A program made the translations under genes and the position numbers. Positions 38,967 to 47,239 of a stretch of 64,000 bases of DNA are shown here, piece by piece. The notes beneath the pieces were generated by a model. That model was given only the letters and a program-made list of their open reading frames with translations. It searched no databases and was not told the origin of the DNA. The stretch lies in NCBI RefSeq assembly GCF_035207705.1, contig NZ_CP128187.1:62001-126000 (forward strand), written 5' to 3'. Source of the DNA: Maribacter sp. BPC-D8 (GTDB lineage Bacteria > Bacteroidota > Bacteroidia > Flavobacteriales > Flavobacteriaceae). Numbering within the stretch: the stretch's first letter is position 1; every line of letters starts with the position of its first letter.

Positions 38967-39692
38967 AATAATGGTTAAGTTTAATTCTTAATATTAATCC
39001 TTAACCTTATCAAAAATGATTGCAAGTTGAATGCAAAACATTATTGGCTAGCAGGTTAAGAAAAGTTTTTAGAACAGATTTGGGATCTAATTCTGACACA
39101 AAATTAGCACCTAACTGTTTAAAAACTAAATTTTATAGTCCACACGGTGTCATTCGTCGATGAACATACGTTGGCAAAATAACGCTGATACCCTCTGAAT
39201 ATTTAATACTTGTTGTGAAGCCCTGCTATTCTGTGGTATTTAGTTTGTAATCTGTTTCTTTCAATTATTAATAAATATTTTTTTGTTTAAATATTTAAAA
39301 AACATAATACACTGACATTCAGTTAATTAAATATTTGTAATAATATAAAGAAGCTGAAAGTTTAAACAAAAGGTATTTTTTACACTTAATATGTAATTGT
39401 TGTAGACTGTTAAAATTGTTGTGAAAGAAGTGGTTTAAATCACTTAAAGTAGAGAGATGTATTTTATCGATAAAATCAATGTATTCAGCTGATTAGCGAT
39501 AATTATAAAGTCGCGAATGAAGATTTAAAAGTGTGTTTTTTTTGATGAATTTGAACTAAATAAAAACACCTTTTCATAATTATGAAAAGGTGTTTTCTTT
39601 ATATAGGCGCTCTCGCGGAATGTTCTAATTATTTACGTTTCAAAAGTACTATTTAGACTATTTTGAGGTGTTAATTTTATTTTAAATAACCA
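38967..39692. other. 726-bp gene-free region upstream of giant adhesin
   Basis: No ORF with coding character is seen on either strand. It holds the adhesin upstream region, with a TAATTTTG box on the minus strand at 39099-39106 (no good -33), an inverted repeat AAGTG-N8-CACTT near 39430-39447, the palindrome ATTTTATCGATAAAAT near 39462-39477, and the terminator at 39563-39596. The length is unusual for this gene-dense window and suggests regulatory content or a long leader. Confidence 0.6.
39563..39596 (-). terminator. Terminator of the photolyase operon
   Basis: A perfect 16-bp inverted repeat (AAAACACCTTTTCATA with its complement around a 2-nt centre) with A/T tails on both sides. It lies about 100 bp beyond the end of the minus-strand photolyase gene and could act in both directions. 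Confidence 0.85.
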
Positions 39693-41225
39693 TTAAATTG
39701 TGTCTAGATTTTCAATAATATGAGCAGCTCTTTCTTGAATTTCTGCAAGCTTGTTCCCGTCCATTTTATTCAAAAGTGCCATCATCATATTCATACGTTG
39801 ATTGTCTTTAAAATGTTCTCTTTTTTCAGATAGAAAATTCCAATAAAGAGCGTTAAAAGGGCATGCTTTTTCACCAATTTTCTTGGTATGGCTATAGTGG
39901 CAATTGCCGCAATAATTACTCATTTTGTTGATGTAATTAGCGCTGCTTACATAAGGTTTTGTTGCTACGATACCGCCATCGGCAAACTGGCTCATACCTC
40001 TAGTATTGGTAATTTCAACCCATTCTATGGCGTCTATATAAACCCCTAAATACCATTTATCTACTTCGTCGGGGTCTATTTGTGTCAGTAAAGAAAAATT
40101 ACCAATAACCATAAGGCGTTGAATATGATGAGCATACGAGGCATCTAAACTTTGCCCAATAGCTTTTTTTAGGCAATTCATTTTTGTATCGCCCGTCCAG
40201 AAGAAACCTGGTAATTTATTAGTGTTTTTTAAGGTGTTTAATTGTTTGTACTGAGGCATTTCTTTCCAGTAGATTCCCCTCATATATTCTCTCCAGCCCA
40301 AAATTTGCCTGATAAATCCTTCCACCTGAGAGATATTAATATCGGTAGTTTTATCATAAAAATGGTCTAAAACAGCAGCCATAACCTCTTTAGGTGATAG
40401 TATTTTAGCATTCATGGCAAAAGATAATCTAGAATGAAAAAGAAACTTCTCGTCATCATGCATCGCATCTTGGTAATCGCCAAAATGCGGTAAAAGTTGT
40501 TTGCAGAAATAGTCTAATGTGCTTAAACATTCTTCTCTTGTTACTGGCCATGCAAACGATTCTGAATCTATGCTACCCATTGTTTGCACATTGGTATTCT
40601 TAAGAAGCTCAATGATTTCATCTACATTTTTAATGAATTCTTTTTCTTTGGGTATAGGTGGTTGCCCTTTCCATTTATTTCTATTGCTTTGGTCGTAATT
40701 CCATTTTCCACCTTCCGGTTGGTCATTTTGCACCATTATGTCGTGCTTTTTACGCATCATTCTATAAAAGCTTTCCATGACCATTTGCTTTTTACCTTTA
40801 TAGAAATCTTGTAGTTCAGACCGGGTCGTATAAAAATGCTCGGTATCGTAATGATCATGAGCGATATCTAAAGAACTACAAATTTGTTGTAGCTGCTGGT
40901 CAAGCCTATATTCGTCTGGTAGTTGATACTCAAATTTATCGGCATTAGTTTCGGCTATTGTGTTTGAAATAATTTGCTCTAAATCTTGAGGATTGTTTTT
41001 ATCATCTAGTTGATAATACATGAAACTATGCCCTTTTGCAGAAAGGTCTTCTTTAAAACTTCGCATTGCGAGAAAGAAGGCGGTCACTTTTTGAATATGA
41101 TGTTTTACATAATCGGTCTCTTGCCTCATTTCAGCCATCACATAAGTGATGTCATTATTTACTGAGGAAAACCACGAATGATTTTGATTTAATTGGTCAC
41201 CTAAAATTAAGCGTACTATTTTCAT
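39693..41225 (-). CDS. Fe-S cluster photolyase / cryptochrome (prokaryotic 6-4 type)
   Basis: A 510-residue member of the FeS-BCP photolyase family, which repairs (6-4) photoproducts or acts as a blue-light receptor using FAD, a lumazine antenna and a 4Fe-4S cluster. The four cluster cysteines are present at 351 (KMNCLKKAIG), 439 and 442 (NYCGNCHYS) and 455 (KACPFNALYWNF). This is the same spacing as in Agrobacterium PhrB (350, 438, 441, 454, from memory). The N-terminus (VRLILGDQLNQNHSWF) is characteristic of the group. It lies 27 bp after the CRY-DASH gene and is the last gene of a four-gene operon. Repair rather than signalling is the more likely role given the operon. Confidence 0.93.
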   Translation of the reverse strand: MKIVRLILGDQLNQNHSWFSSVNNDITYVMAEMRQETDYVKHHIQKVTAFFLAMRSFKEDLSAKGHSFMYYQLDDKNNPQDLEQIISNTIAETNADKFEYQLPDEYRLDQQLQQICSSLDIAHDHYDTEHFYTTRSELQDFYKGKKQMVMESFYRMMRKKHDIMVQNDQPEGGKWNYDQSNRNKWKGQPPIPKEKEFIKNVDEIIELLKNTNVQTMGSIDSESFAWPVTREECLSTLDYFCKQLLPHFGDYQDAMHDDEKFLFHSRLSFAMNAKILSPKEVMAAVLDHFYDKTTDINISQVEGFIRQILGWREYMRGIYWKEMPQYKQLNTLKNTNKLPGFFWTGDTKMNCLKKAIGQSLDASYAHHIQRLMVIGNFSLLTQIDPDEVDKWYLGVYIDAIEWVEITNTRGMSQFADGGIVATKPYVSSANYINKMSNYCGNCHYSHTKKIGEKACPFNALYWNFLSEKREHFKDNQRMNMMMALLNKMDGNKLAEIQERAAHIIENLDTI

Positions 41226-41252
41226 TTTCTTGTTTGTTATTTGGTGTTTAGG

Positions 41253-42548
41253 TTAGAATAAGGTCTCTTGTAACCATAACCTTTGATACTTACCTGCAGC
41301 GTCATACCTTTCAGCTTGACCTTTGATATTAAATTTTCTGTTTCTGGGATCATTACCTACTCCGCTAGCGTACATCCAATTTCCCCAATTGCTGTGTACA
41401 TCATAATCTATTAGCATACTTTCAAAATATGTGGCACCAATTCGCCAATCTTGCTCTAGTTCTTTAGACCAAAAGCTAGCCACATTTTGTCTACCTCTAT
41501 TACTCATCCATCCGGTTTCTAATAGTTCTTTCATGTTGGCATTTACAAAGGGTTCTTTAGTTAAACCATTGATCCAAGTATGTTTATCTTTTTCATTGGT
41601 TCTCGGATCATAAGTAGTATTTAGAATTCCTCCTAACTTAAAAATTGCATCATGGTGTTTTAGCGAAACATATTTAAAATAATCCCTCCAAATCAATTCA
41701 AAAATTAACCAATACGTATCTTGATTTTTAATGATTTCACGTTCGAATTTTTTTACTTCCCAGTAAATTATTCTTGGCGAGATACTGCCATTTGCTAACC
41801 AAGCAGATAATTTAGAACTATAGTCGACACCAATTAATCCGTTTCTCGTTTTCTTATAAAAACCTAGTTTATTAGTTTCCCAAAAGTAATTTTGAACTCT
41901 CTTGAGCGCCTCTAATTCTCCTCCTTTAAAAGGAAAAGCAGAATTAGTATGTGTAGAGAAATTTGTGAAGCCGAGTTCTTTAAAAGTGGGAATTTCAGTA
42001 TCATTTACCACTAAGTTTTCATCAGATAATTTAGTAGGTAGTTCGGCAATAGGTCTTACTTTGCAAATAGCTTCACACTTTTTTCTGAAGTTTGTAAAAA
42101 TATTGGGTATAGATGTAAAGTCATCAAAAGGGATATCATTTGGGTGATATAAAAATTGATCATACACCTCCTTGAATTTGACTTCAGAAGGTACTTTTTT
42201 CTTTACGTCGTTCAATATCACAAGCTCATCTCTTGTCCATTCTTTTTGCAAGAAGATAGTATCGATTGTATGCTTCTCTATTAGACTAGGTAAGTAATCT
42301 GCAGAATTACCGTGATAAACAAAAAGCGGAATATTTAGTTTTTCAAGTTCTGCTTTTAGTTGCTGTACAGTTTCTAGCAGAAATTTTGCTCTGTATTTTT
42401 CTGTCCTTTTGAATCCGAATTCATCAGTTTCAAAGAATGAAGATTCAAAACAGTAAAAGCCGATAACCTTATTGCCTTTCATAGCTTCTACCAGAGAAGA
42501 ATTATCACGAACACGTAGGTCGTTTCTAAACCAGATTAAATTATTCAT
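41253..42548 (-). CDS. Cryptochrome DASH-type photolyase
   Basis: A 431-residue photolyase/cryptochrome with the N-terminal antenna domain (NNLIWFRNDLRVRDNSSLVEA) and C-terminal FAD domain ending in NWGNWMYASGVGNDPRNR, the signature of the DASH clade. DASH proteins repair cyclobutane dimers in single-stranded DNA and bind FAD and folate. The start overlaps the DUF2256 gene by 8 bp, giving close translational linkage. It is 27 bp from the downstream Fe-S photolyase gene. Length is slightly short of typical bacterial DASH proteins but no key segment is missing. Confidence 0.92.
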   Translation of the reverse strand: MNNLIWFRNDLRVRDNSSLVEAMKGNKVIGFYCFESSFFETDEFGFKRTEKYRAKFLLETVQQLKAELEKLNIPLFVYHGNSADYLPSLIEKHTIDTIFLQKEWTRDELVILNDVKKKVPSEVKFKEVYDQFLYHPNDIPFDDFTSIPNIFTNFRKKCEAICKVRPIAELPTKLSDENLVVNDTEIPTFKELGFTNFSTHTNSAFPFKGGELEALKRVQNYFWETNKLGFYKKTRNGLIGVDYSSKLSAWLANGSISPRIIYWEVKKFEREIIKNQDTYWLIFELIWRDYFKYVSLKHHDAIFKLGGILNTTYDPRTNEKDKHTWINGLTKEPFVNANMKELLETGWMSNRGRQNVASFWSKELEQDWRIGATYFESMLIDYDVHSNWGNWMYASGVGNDPRNRKFNIKGQAERYDAAGKYQRLWLQETLF

Positions 42549-42696
42549 GAATTTCGGTTTTAAGTTTATTACGTCTACATTTTTCTCCGCAGTACTTTAC
42601 ATCGTCCCAATTGCGTGCCCATTTCTTGCGCCATGAGAAAGGTTTATTACAAGTAGCGCAAATTTTAGTTTCAAGATTTACTTTTTTATGTGCCAC
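42541..42696 (-). CDS. DUF2256 small zinc-finger-like protein
   Basis: A 51-residue gene too short for most gene finders. The start is GTG at 42694-42696, whose G is shared with the TAG of the flavin reductase gene (TAGTG), and its end overlaps the CRY-DASH gene by 8 bp, so it is locked between both. The product has CxxC at residues 13-16 and CxxxC at 36-40 around KPFSWRKKWARNWDDVKYCG, the DUF2256 pattern, and probably binds one zinc. Members of this family are often found beside photolyase or cryptochrome genes, from general knowledge. Its function is unknown; a nucleic-acid-binding partner of the photolyases is a reasonable guess. Confidence 0.88.
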   Translation of the reverse strand: MAHKKVNLETKICATCNKPFSWRKKWARNWDDVKYCGEKCRRNKLKTEIHE

Positions 42697-43331
42697 TATA
42701 CTATATTTTTACTGGGTTCGTCTGGTTTTGCATAAGCGAATCTTGCTAAAAGCTGCGGTAGGGCATAAGCATCTAAACCATTGACGGCAACAGTATTTGC
42801 TTTATCTAACTGCAACCAACCGTCATCGTGTAAAATGTCATCTGGTATGTAGACATGTTCAATAGCACCAATTATTAATAGACATCCATTCTCTTTAATT
42901 TCATATTCGTTTACATAGCTGCAACCTAATTTAATTGCACTCTCTTTTACGTACGGAGCCTGAAAATCATCTAAATAAGATTCGGTTAAATTAGTTTTTG
43001 AAAACTCTGAAATATTTTCGTCATAACTAGCAGCAGTATGGTGTGCATCTTTAATAATAGCTTCGTTAACCTGGTTGACTGAGAAGAATCCGCTTTCTTT
43101 AAAGTTGACATAGGTGTTTCTTTTAACGGTTAATGGTCTCAGAATAAACCCAAGCATAGGTGGTGTACTACCAATATGAACTACAGAATTGAAAATCGCC
43201 AAATTACTAATACCGCTAGCAGATTTAGAACCAAGTAGGTTCGCAGATTTATAACCGGTGCAACTATTGATTAAATGAGCTCTATATCTACTAGGCATTT
43301 TACCTAGGTCTTCTTTACTAAAATGTTCCAA
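42696..43331 (-). CDS. Flavin reductase-like FMN-binding protein
   Basis: A flavoprotein of the flavin reductase / DIM6-NTAB type. Family features are LINSCTGYKSANLLGSKSASG, NLAIFNSVVHIGSTPPMLGFILRP for flavin binding, and HHTAASYDENISEF. No ATG fits well: I use TTG at 43329-43331 (EHFSKEDLGKM follows), giving about 211 residues. TTG at 43352 and ATG further in are alternatives; the earlier TTG overlaps the candidate -7 box and is less likely. It is the first gene of the photolyase operon, where supply of reduced flavin to the photolyases is a natural idea but unproved. Confidence 0.85.
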   Translation of the reverse strand: MEHFSKEDLGKMPSRYRAHLINSCTGYKSANLLGSKSASGISNLAIFNSVVHIGSTPPMLGFILRPLTVKRNTYVNFKESGFFSVNQVNEAIIKDAHHTAASYDENISEFSKTNLTESYLDDFQAPYVKESAIKLGCSYVNEYEIKENGCLLIIGAIEHVYIPDDILHDDGWLQLDKANTVAVNGLDAYALPQLLARFAYAKPDEPSKNIV

Positions 43332-43349
43332 ATTATATATTTTGTTTAA

Positions 43350-43357
43350 CAAAAATA
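43350..43357 (-). promoter_or_regulatory. Candidate -7 box (TATTTTTG) for photolyase operon
   Basis: An exact TAnnTTTG match on the minus strand, 18 bp before the proposed TTG start of the flavin reductase gene. The nearest TTG upstream is 25 bp away, longer than usual, so support is partial. Confidence 0.4.
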
Positions 43358-43450
43358 ATTAAAAATTAAACAGATATGCGCTCAATAAAGAAAATGATTA
43401 GTTTAGTTTATCTCTTTATACAAGAAATGAAGGCATAATTTCATATTTTT

Positions 43451-43478
43451 AACATTCAATTAATGTTGGCTTAAAGCC
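43451..43478 (+). promoter_or_regulatory. Two small inverted repeats before kmo
   Basis: AACATT-N5-AATGTT (43451-43467) is followed directly by GGCTT-A-AAGCC (43468-43478), ending 6 bp before the kmo ATG. They could be an operator or an RNA structure over the start region. No copy is seen before kynU. Confidence 0.3.
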
Positions 43479-43484
43479 TTAAAC

Positions 43485-44828
43485 ATGACCCAAGAAAAAA
43501 AGAACATTGCCATTATTGGCTCAGGCCTAGTAGGATCTTTGCTTGCCATTTACCTGAAAAGATACGGACATCAAATTACGGTATTCGATAGAAGACCAGA
43601 TATTAGAAATATAGAATTTTCTGGTCGATCCATTAATCTTGCTATGAGCAATCGTGGCTGGAACGCTTTAAGGGCAGTAGGCATAGAAGACGAGATTAAA
43701 GAAATCGCCATACCCTTAGATAAAAGGGCGATGCATGTAATAGGGAAGGAGCAATATTTTCAAAAGTACGGTAAAGACGGCGAGGCTATTTGGTCTATTT
43801 CGCGTGGCGTTCTTAATAGGCGAATGATTGATTTGGCAGAAGAGAACGGAGTAGAGTTTCGTTTCGAAGAAAAAGTTTGGGATATAGATTTACCAGGCGC
43901 CAAAGTATTTACAGGAGAAAGTGAAAAAGGGGAGTGGATAGAATATCCGTTCGATTTAGTATTTGGTTGCGACGGAGCATTTTCGCGCGTTCGTCATAAA
44001 ATGCAACGACGTAGTAGATTTGATTATTCTCAGAGTTTTATCGATGTTGGGTATAAAGAATTGACCATACCGGCAAATGCAGATGGTTCTCATAAATTAG
44101 ATAAGAATTCTTTTCATATATGGCCACGTGGTAAATTTATGTTTATCGCTATGCCAAATTTAGATGGCAGTTTTACCTGTACATTATTTATGCCCTTTGA
44201 AGGTGATGTTTCATTTGAGAATATAAAGACCAAAAAAGAAGCAGTACATTTTTTCAATACCTATTTTCCGAATGTTATGGATGATATAGAGAATCTTACA
44301 GAAGATTTCTTTAAGAACCCAACGAGCGCCATGGTAACGATGAAATGCTATCCTTGGACATATTGGGACAAAGTAGCCCTTGTAGGTGACTCAGCGCATG
44401 CCGTAGTGCCATTTTACGGACAAGGAATGAACGCTGGCTTCGAAGATATTTTTGTGTTAGATGAAATTATTAAGGAATTAGGAGATGATTGGGGTCGTAT
44501 TTTTTCTACCTATCAAGAAAAACGCAAGCCGAATGCAGATGCAATTGCAGAATTAAGCTACCGTAATTTTGTGGAGATGAGCAGTAAAACTGCCGACACT
44601 AATTTCTTACTACAGAAAAAAATAGAAAAGCACTTTTCGGCAAAGCATCCAGGAAAATGGATTCCTGCTTACAGTAGAGTAACATTCTCAAATAGACCCT
44701 ATGCAGAAGCACTAGCAGAAGGCGATGCACAAGAAGATATTATGCGAGAAGTTATGAAATTACCAAATATAGCAAAGAAATGGGATAGTGAAGAAGTTGA
44801 AAAACTAATGCTAAAGCTAATAGGGTAA
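43485..44828 (+). CDS. kmo: Kynurenine 3-monooxygenase
   Basis: A 447-residue FAD-dependent monooxygenase that hydroxylates kynurenine with NADPH and O2. It carries the dinucleotide fold IAIIGSGLVGSLLAIYLKRYG, the ribityl-binding VALVGDSAHAVVPFYGQGMN, and the family-specific RSINLAMSNRGWNALRAVG near the N-terminus. Length matches eukaryotic and bacterial KMO. With kynureninase (13440) it produces 3-hydroxyanthranilate, the precursor of quinolinate and NAD in flavobacteria. It diverges from the photolyase operon and ends directly against the convergent DUF4174 gene. A membrane-anchoring C-terminal helix as in mitochondrial KMO is not evident. Confidence 0.95.
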   Translation: MTQEKKNIAIIGSGLVGSLLAIYLKRYGHQITVFDRRPDIRNIEFSGRSINLAMSNRGWNALRAVGIEDEIKEIAIPLDKRAMHVIGKEQYFQKYGKDGEAIWSISRGVLNRRMIDLAEENGVEFRFEEKVWDIDLPGAKVFTGESEKGEWIEYPFDLVFGCDGAFSRVRHKMQRRSRFDYSQSFIDVGYKELTIPANADGSHKLDKNSFHIWPRGKFMFIAMPNLDGSFTCTLFMPFEGDVSFENIKTKKEAVHFFNTYFPNVMDDIENLTEDFFKNPTSAMVTMKCYPWTYWDKVALVGDSAHAVVPFYGQGMNAGFEDIFVLDEIIKELGDDWGRIFSTYQEKRKPNADAIAELSYRNFVEMSSKTADTNFLLQKKIEKHFSAKHPGKWIPAYSRVTFSNRPYAEALAEGDAQEDIMREVMKLPNIAKKWDSEEVEKLMLKLIG

Positions 44829-45242
44829 TTACTTATTATACCTCATTTCGCTTTTGCGCATTGGCATACTATCTATTAAGTCAAGCAATTTTTCTAGGTT
44901 AAATGGGTATGTGGTTTTAGATTTAATTCCGCCATCCTTTCCTATTAAAATATAACCATCGTATGTTTCTGGCAGTATCTCTGATTTTTTTATTTCTGTA
45001 GGTTTTCTATCAACGCTATATAATAGATTGTCTTTGTAAACGAAAACAAGAAGAGCTCTTTCAGTAAATTTAGAGGCATTGTTATCGATAATTTCTAAGG
45101 CAGACTTTACATCGGTAATGTTAGTATCGTTTTCATAAAGAATTATAATTCTATTTTTCCATTTGTAGTCCGATAAATCTTGAGCTTCCATATTAAAACT
45201 ATACATCATAATAAAAATGAAAATGATTTTTAGAGATTTCAT
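44829..45242 (-). CDS. DUF4174 domain protein, secreted
   Basis: A 137-residue protein with a signal peptide (MKSLKIIFIFIMMYSFNMEAQ) from the ATG at 45240-45242; an earlier ATG would add six residues. The mature domain begins DLSDYKWKNRIIILYEN and ends GYILIGKDGGIKSKTTYP...DSMPMRKSEM, matching the DUF4174 pattern, a thioredoxin-like-fold family without known activity. No CxxC is present. It abuts the end of kmo on the opposite strand. A periplasmic location is expected. Confidence 0.82.
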   Translation of the reverse strand: MKSLKIIFIFIMMYSFNMEAQDLSDYKWKNRIIILYENDTNITDVKSALEIIDNNASKFTERALLVFVYKDNLLYSVDRKPTEIKKSEILPETYDGYILIGKDGGIKSKTTYPFNLEKLLDLIDSMPMRKSEMRYNK

Positions 45243-45260
45243 AGTTATGAATGTAAACAA

Positions 45261-45291
45261 AAAAAAGCCATCTTTTAAAGATGGCTTTTTT
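45261..45291 (-). terminator. Hairpin terminator after zinc-ribbon-like gene
   Basis: AAAAAAGCCATCTTT and AAAGATGGCTTTTTT form a near-perfect stem with T-runs on both strands. It lies just past the minus-strand gene ending at 45314. Confidence 0.9.
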
Positions 45292-45313
45292 AATATATGT
45301 AAGATGTTTGCTA

Positions 45314-46093
45314 TTATAGTTTAGCGAACATTTTATGCATTTTTTCGCTTTCTTCTTCAGCTAACGTTGGGTCAACTAAAATACGACCACTATGCTCATC
45401 TGTAATTATCTTCTTTCTTGAAGCAATTTCAACTTGAACCTGAGGTGGAATAGTAAAGTAAGAACCACCAGCAGCACCTCTTTCAATTGGCACAACAGCT
45501 AAACCATTCTTAACATTGTTACGAATACGTGCATATGCCTTTACCAAACGCTCTTCAATTTTATCTTGAAATTTGATAGACTCTTGTAATAACGCTTTTT
45601 CTTCTTTCTCAGTTTCGGCAAGAATAGCGTTCAATTCGCTTTTCTTATGCTTAAGGTGAGCTTCACGTTCAGATAAACGTTCTTTAGTTTCAGAAATAAC
45701 CGCTTTCTTCTGATCAATTTGAGCTTTGAATTCTTTTATATTCTTTTCAGCTAATTGAATTTCCAATTCTTGAAACTCCAATTCTTTACTGATAGAGTTA
45801 AATTCTCTACTGTTACGAACATTTTTTTGCTGCTCGCCGTATTTTTTAATTAAAGTCTTTGCTTCTTCAATAAGGTTCTTCTTAGCACCGATTTCAAAAT
45901 TGATATTTTCTAAATCAGATTTAAGTTTATCCATTCTCGTTTTTAGGCCAAGGACTTCATCTTCCAAATCTTCTACTTCTAAAGGAAGTTCTCCTCGAAC
46001 ATTCCTTATTTCATCAACCCTAGAATCAATTAATTGCAAATCATATAATGCTCTTAACTTTGCTTCTACAGATGAATCTTCTTTTTTTGCCAT
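45314..46093 (-). CDS. Coiled-coil protein with cysteine-free C4-type zinc-ribbon-like end
   Basis: A 259-residue protein made of a long coiled coil (about residues 30-185, Glu/Lys/Leu heptads with FEIGAKKNLIEEAKTLIKKY and NSISKELEFQELEIQLAEK). The C-terminus, about residues 195-245, aligns by eye with the C4-type zinc ribbon of this family (VPIERGAAGGSYFTIPPQ and IITDEHSGRILVDP), but the expected cysteines are replaced, so zinc binding is doubtful. Family members are often encoded beside NIF3, as here: the NIF3 gene ends 1 bp upstream. The function is unknown in bacteria. A strong terminator ends the pair. Confidence 0.85.
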   Translation of the reverse strand: MAKKEDSSVEAKLRALYDLQLIDSRVDEIRNVRGELPLEVEDLEDEVLGLKTRMDKLKSDLENINFEIGAKKNLIEEAKTLIKKYGEQQKNVRNSREFNSISKELEFQELEIQLAEKNIKEFKAQIDQKKAVISETKERLSEREAHLKHKKSELNAILAETEKEEKALLQESIKFQDKIEERLVKAYARIRNNVKNGLAVVPIERGAAGGSYFTIPPQVQVEIASRKKIITDEHSGRILVDPTLAEEESEKMHKMFAKL

Positions 46094-46094
46094 A

Positions 46095-47189
46095 TTAAAA
46101 ATAATTGATGGGATTTGTTATACTTTCCGATAAATGGATTGCAAAATTAGGAATTTTTTTCGTAAGATAATCAACTAAAAGGTTTTTTGTAAACTGCTCA
46201 GTTTCAAAGTGTCCTATATCTGCCAAAACTATTTGGTTTTCAGCCTCATAAAATTGGTGGTATTTAAGGTCTGCGGTAACAAATACGTCTGCTCCGGCTG
46301 CTTTTGCTGCGCCAATGGCAAATGAACCACTGCCACCAAGTACGGCTACTTTTTTTACTGGTTTATTTAAAAAATTAGAGTGTCGTACCAATTTAGCATT
46401 CATTTTAAGCTTTAAATGGTCCAAAAACGCTGTTTCTGAAAGCTCTTTATCCATTTCGCCCACCATACCCATACCAATATATTGGTTGGTATTTTCTATA
46501 GTTTGTATGTCATAAGCTACTTCTTCATATGGGTGAGAAGACAATAAAGCATTAACTACAGCAGATTCTTCGTTCTTACCAAATACACAGGTAAGCATTA
46601 CTTCATTTTCTGTATGCGTTGTGCCAATACTTCCCTTTGTAGGGTTCGCATCTGCATTCCCTTTATAGGTGCCATTACCTTCAACCGTAAAACTACAATC
46701 AGAATAATTGCCAATATCACCTGCACCAGCAGTAAAAAGTGCATTTTTTACTTCTTCTAGATTATCGTTAGGGATATAGGTAGTTAGTTTTTTAATCGTA
46801 TTTTTTTGAGGAATCAATATCTTGGTGTTCGATAAGCCTAAAACCTCACAGATTTTAGCATTAACACCATGTCGAGCATTGTCAAGAGCCGTATGGTTAG
46901 AATATATGGCAATGTCGTTTTTAATCGCTTTGATAACTACACGTTCCACATAATTTTTACCGGTAATTTTTTTTAGTCCCCCGAAAATAATAGGATGAAA
47001 ACTTACAATTAAATTACATTTTTTAGCAATGGCTTCATCGACAACATTTTCTAAAGTATCTAGAGTAACAAGTACTCCGCTGACTTCTGCAGAAGCGTTA
47101 CCAACTAACAATCCTACGTTGTCAAAATCTTCGGCATAGCTTAAAGGAGCGGAGTCCTCTAATATTTTGGTGATGTCTTTTACAGTCAT
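46095..47189 (-). CDS. NIF3-like dinuclear metal centre protein
   Basis: A 364-residue NIF3/YqfO family protein. I use the ATG at 47187-47189 (MTVKDITKILEDSAPLSYAED); an upstream ATG would add eight residues. Metal-site regions are present at the N-terminal IVSFHPIIFGGLK and SNHTALDNARHGVN, and at the C-terminal ADIGHFETEQF. Between them a CutA-like insert (SHPYEEVAYDI) marks the long YqfO subtype. Members form toroidal hexamers and have been linked to GTP cyclohydrolase I-type folding, but their in vivo job is unsettled. Operonic with the downstream zinc-ribbon-like gene and divergent from lpxK. Confidence 0.9.
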   Translation of the reverse strand: MTVKDITKILEDSAPLSYAEDFDNVGLLVGNASAEVSGVLVTLDTLENVVDEAIAKKCNLIVSFHPIIFGGLKKITGKNYVERVVIKAIKNDIAIYSNHTALDNARHGVNAKICEVLGLSNTKILIPQKNTIKKLTTYIPNDNLEEVKNALFTAGAGDIGNYSDCSFTVEGNGTYKGNADANPTKGSIGTTHTENEVMLTCVFGKNEESAVVNALLSSHPYEEVAYDIQTIENTNQYIGMGMVGEMDKELSETAFLDHLKLKMNAKLVRHSNFLNKPVKKVAVLGGSGSFAIGAAKAAGADVFVTADLKYHQFYEAENQIVLADIGHFETEQFTKNLLVDYLTKKIPNFAIHLSESITNPINYF

Positions 47190-47210
47190 TTTATTGAAAA
47201 ATAAGATATC

Positions 47211-47218
47211 CAAAGATA
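47211..47218 (-). promoter_or_regulatory. Candidate -7 box (TATCTTTG) for NIF3 operon
   Basis: An exact TAnnTTTG match on the minus strand, 21 bp upstream of the chosen NIF3 start, inside the divergent gap with lpxK. No TTG at 19 bp spacing was seen. Confidence 0.45.
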
Positions 47219-47239
47219 AATTATTATAATTTCGTTCTG

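Noticed and set aside
42696..43352. Longer flavin reductase start at TTG 43352
   Set aside because: It overlaps the candidate -7 box, so the transcript should begin downstream; TTG at 43331 fits better, though not certain.
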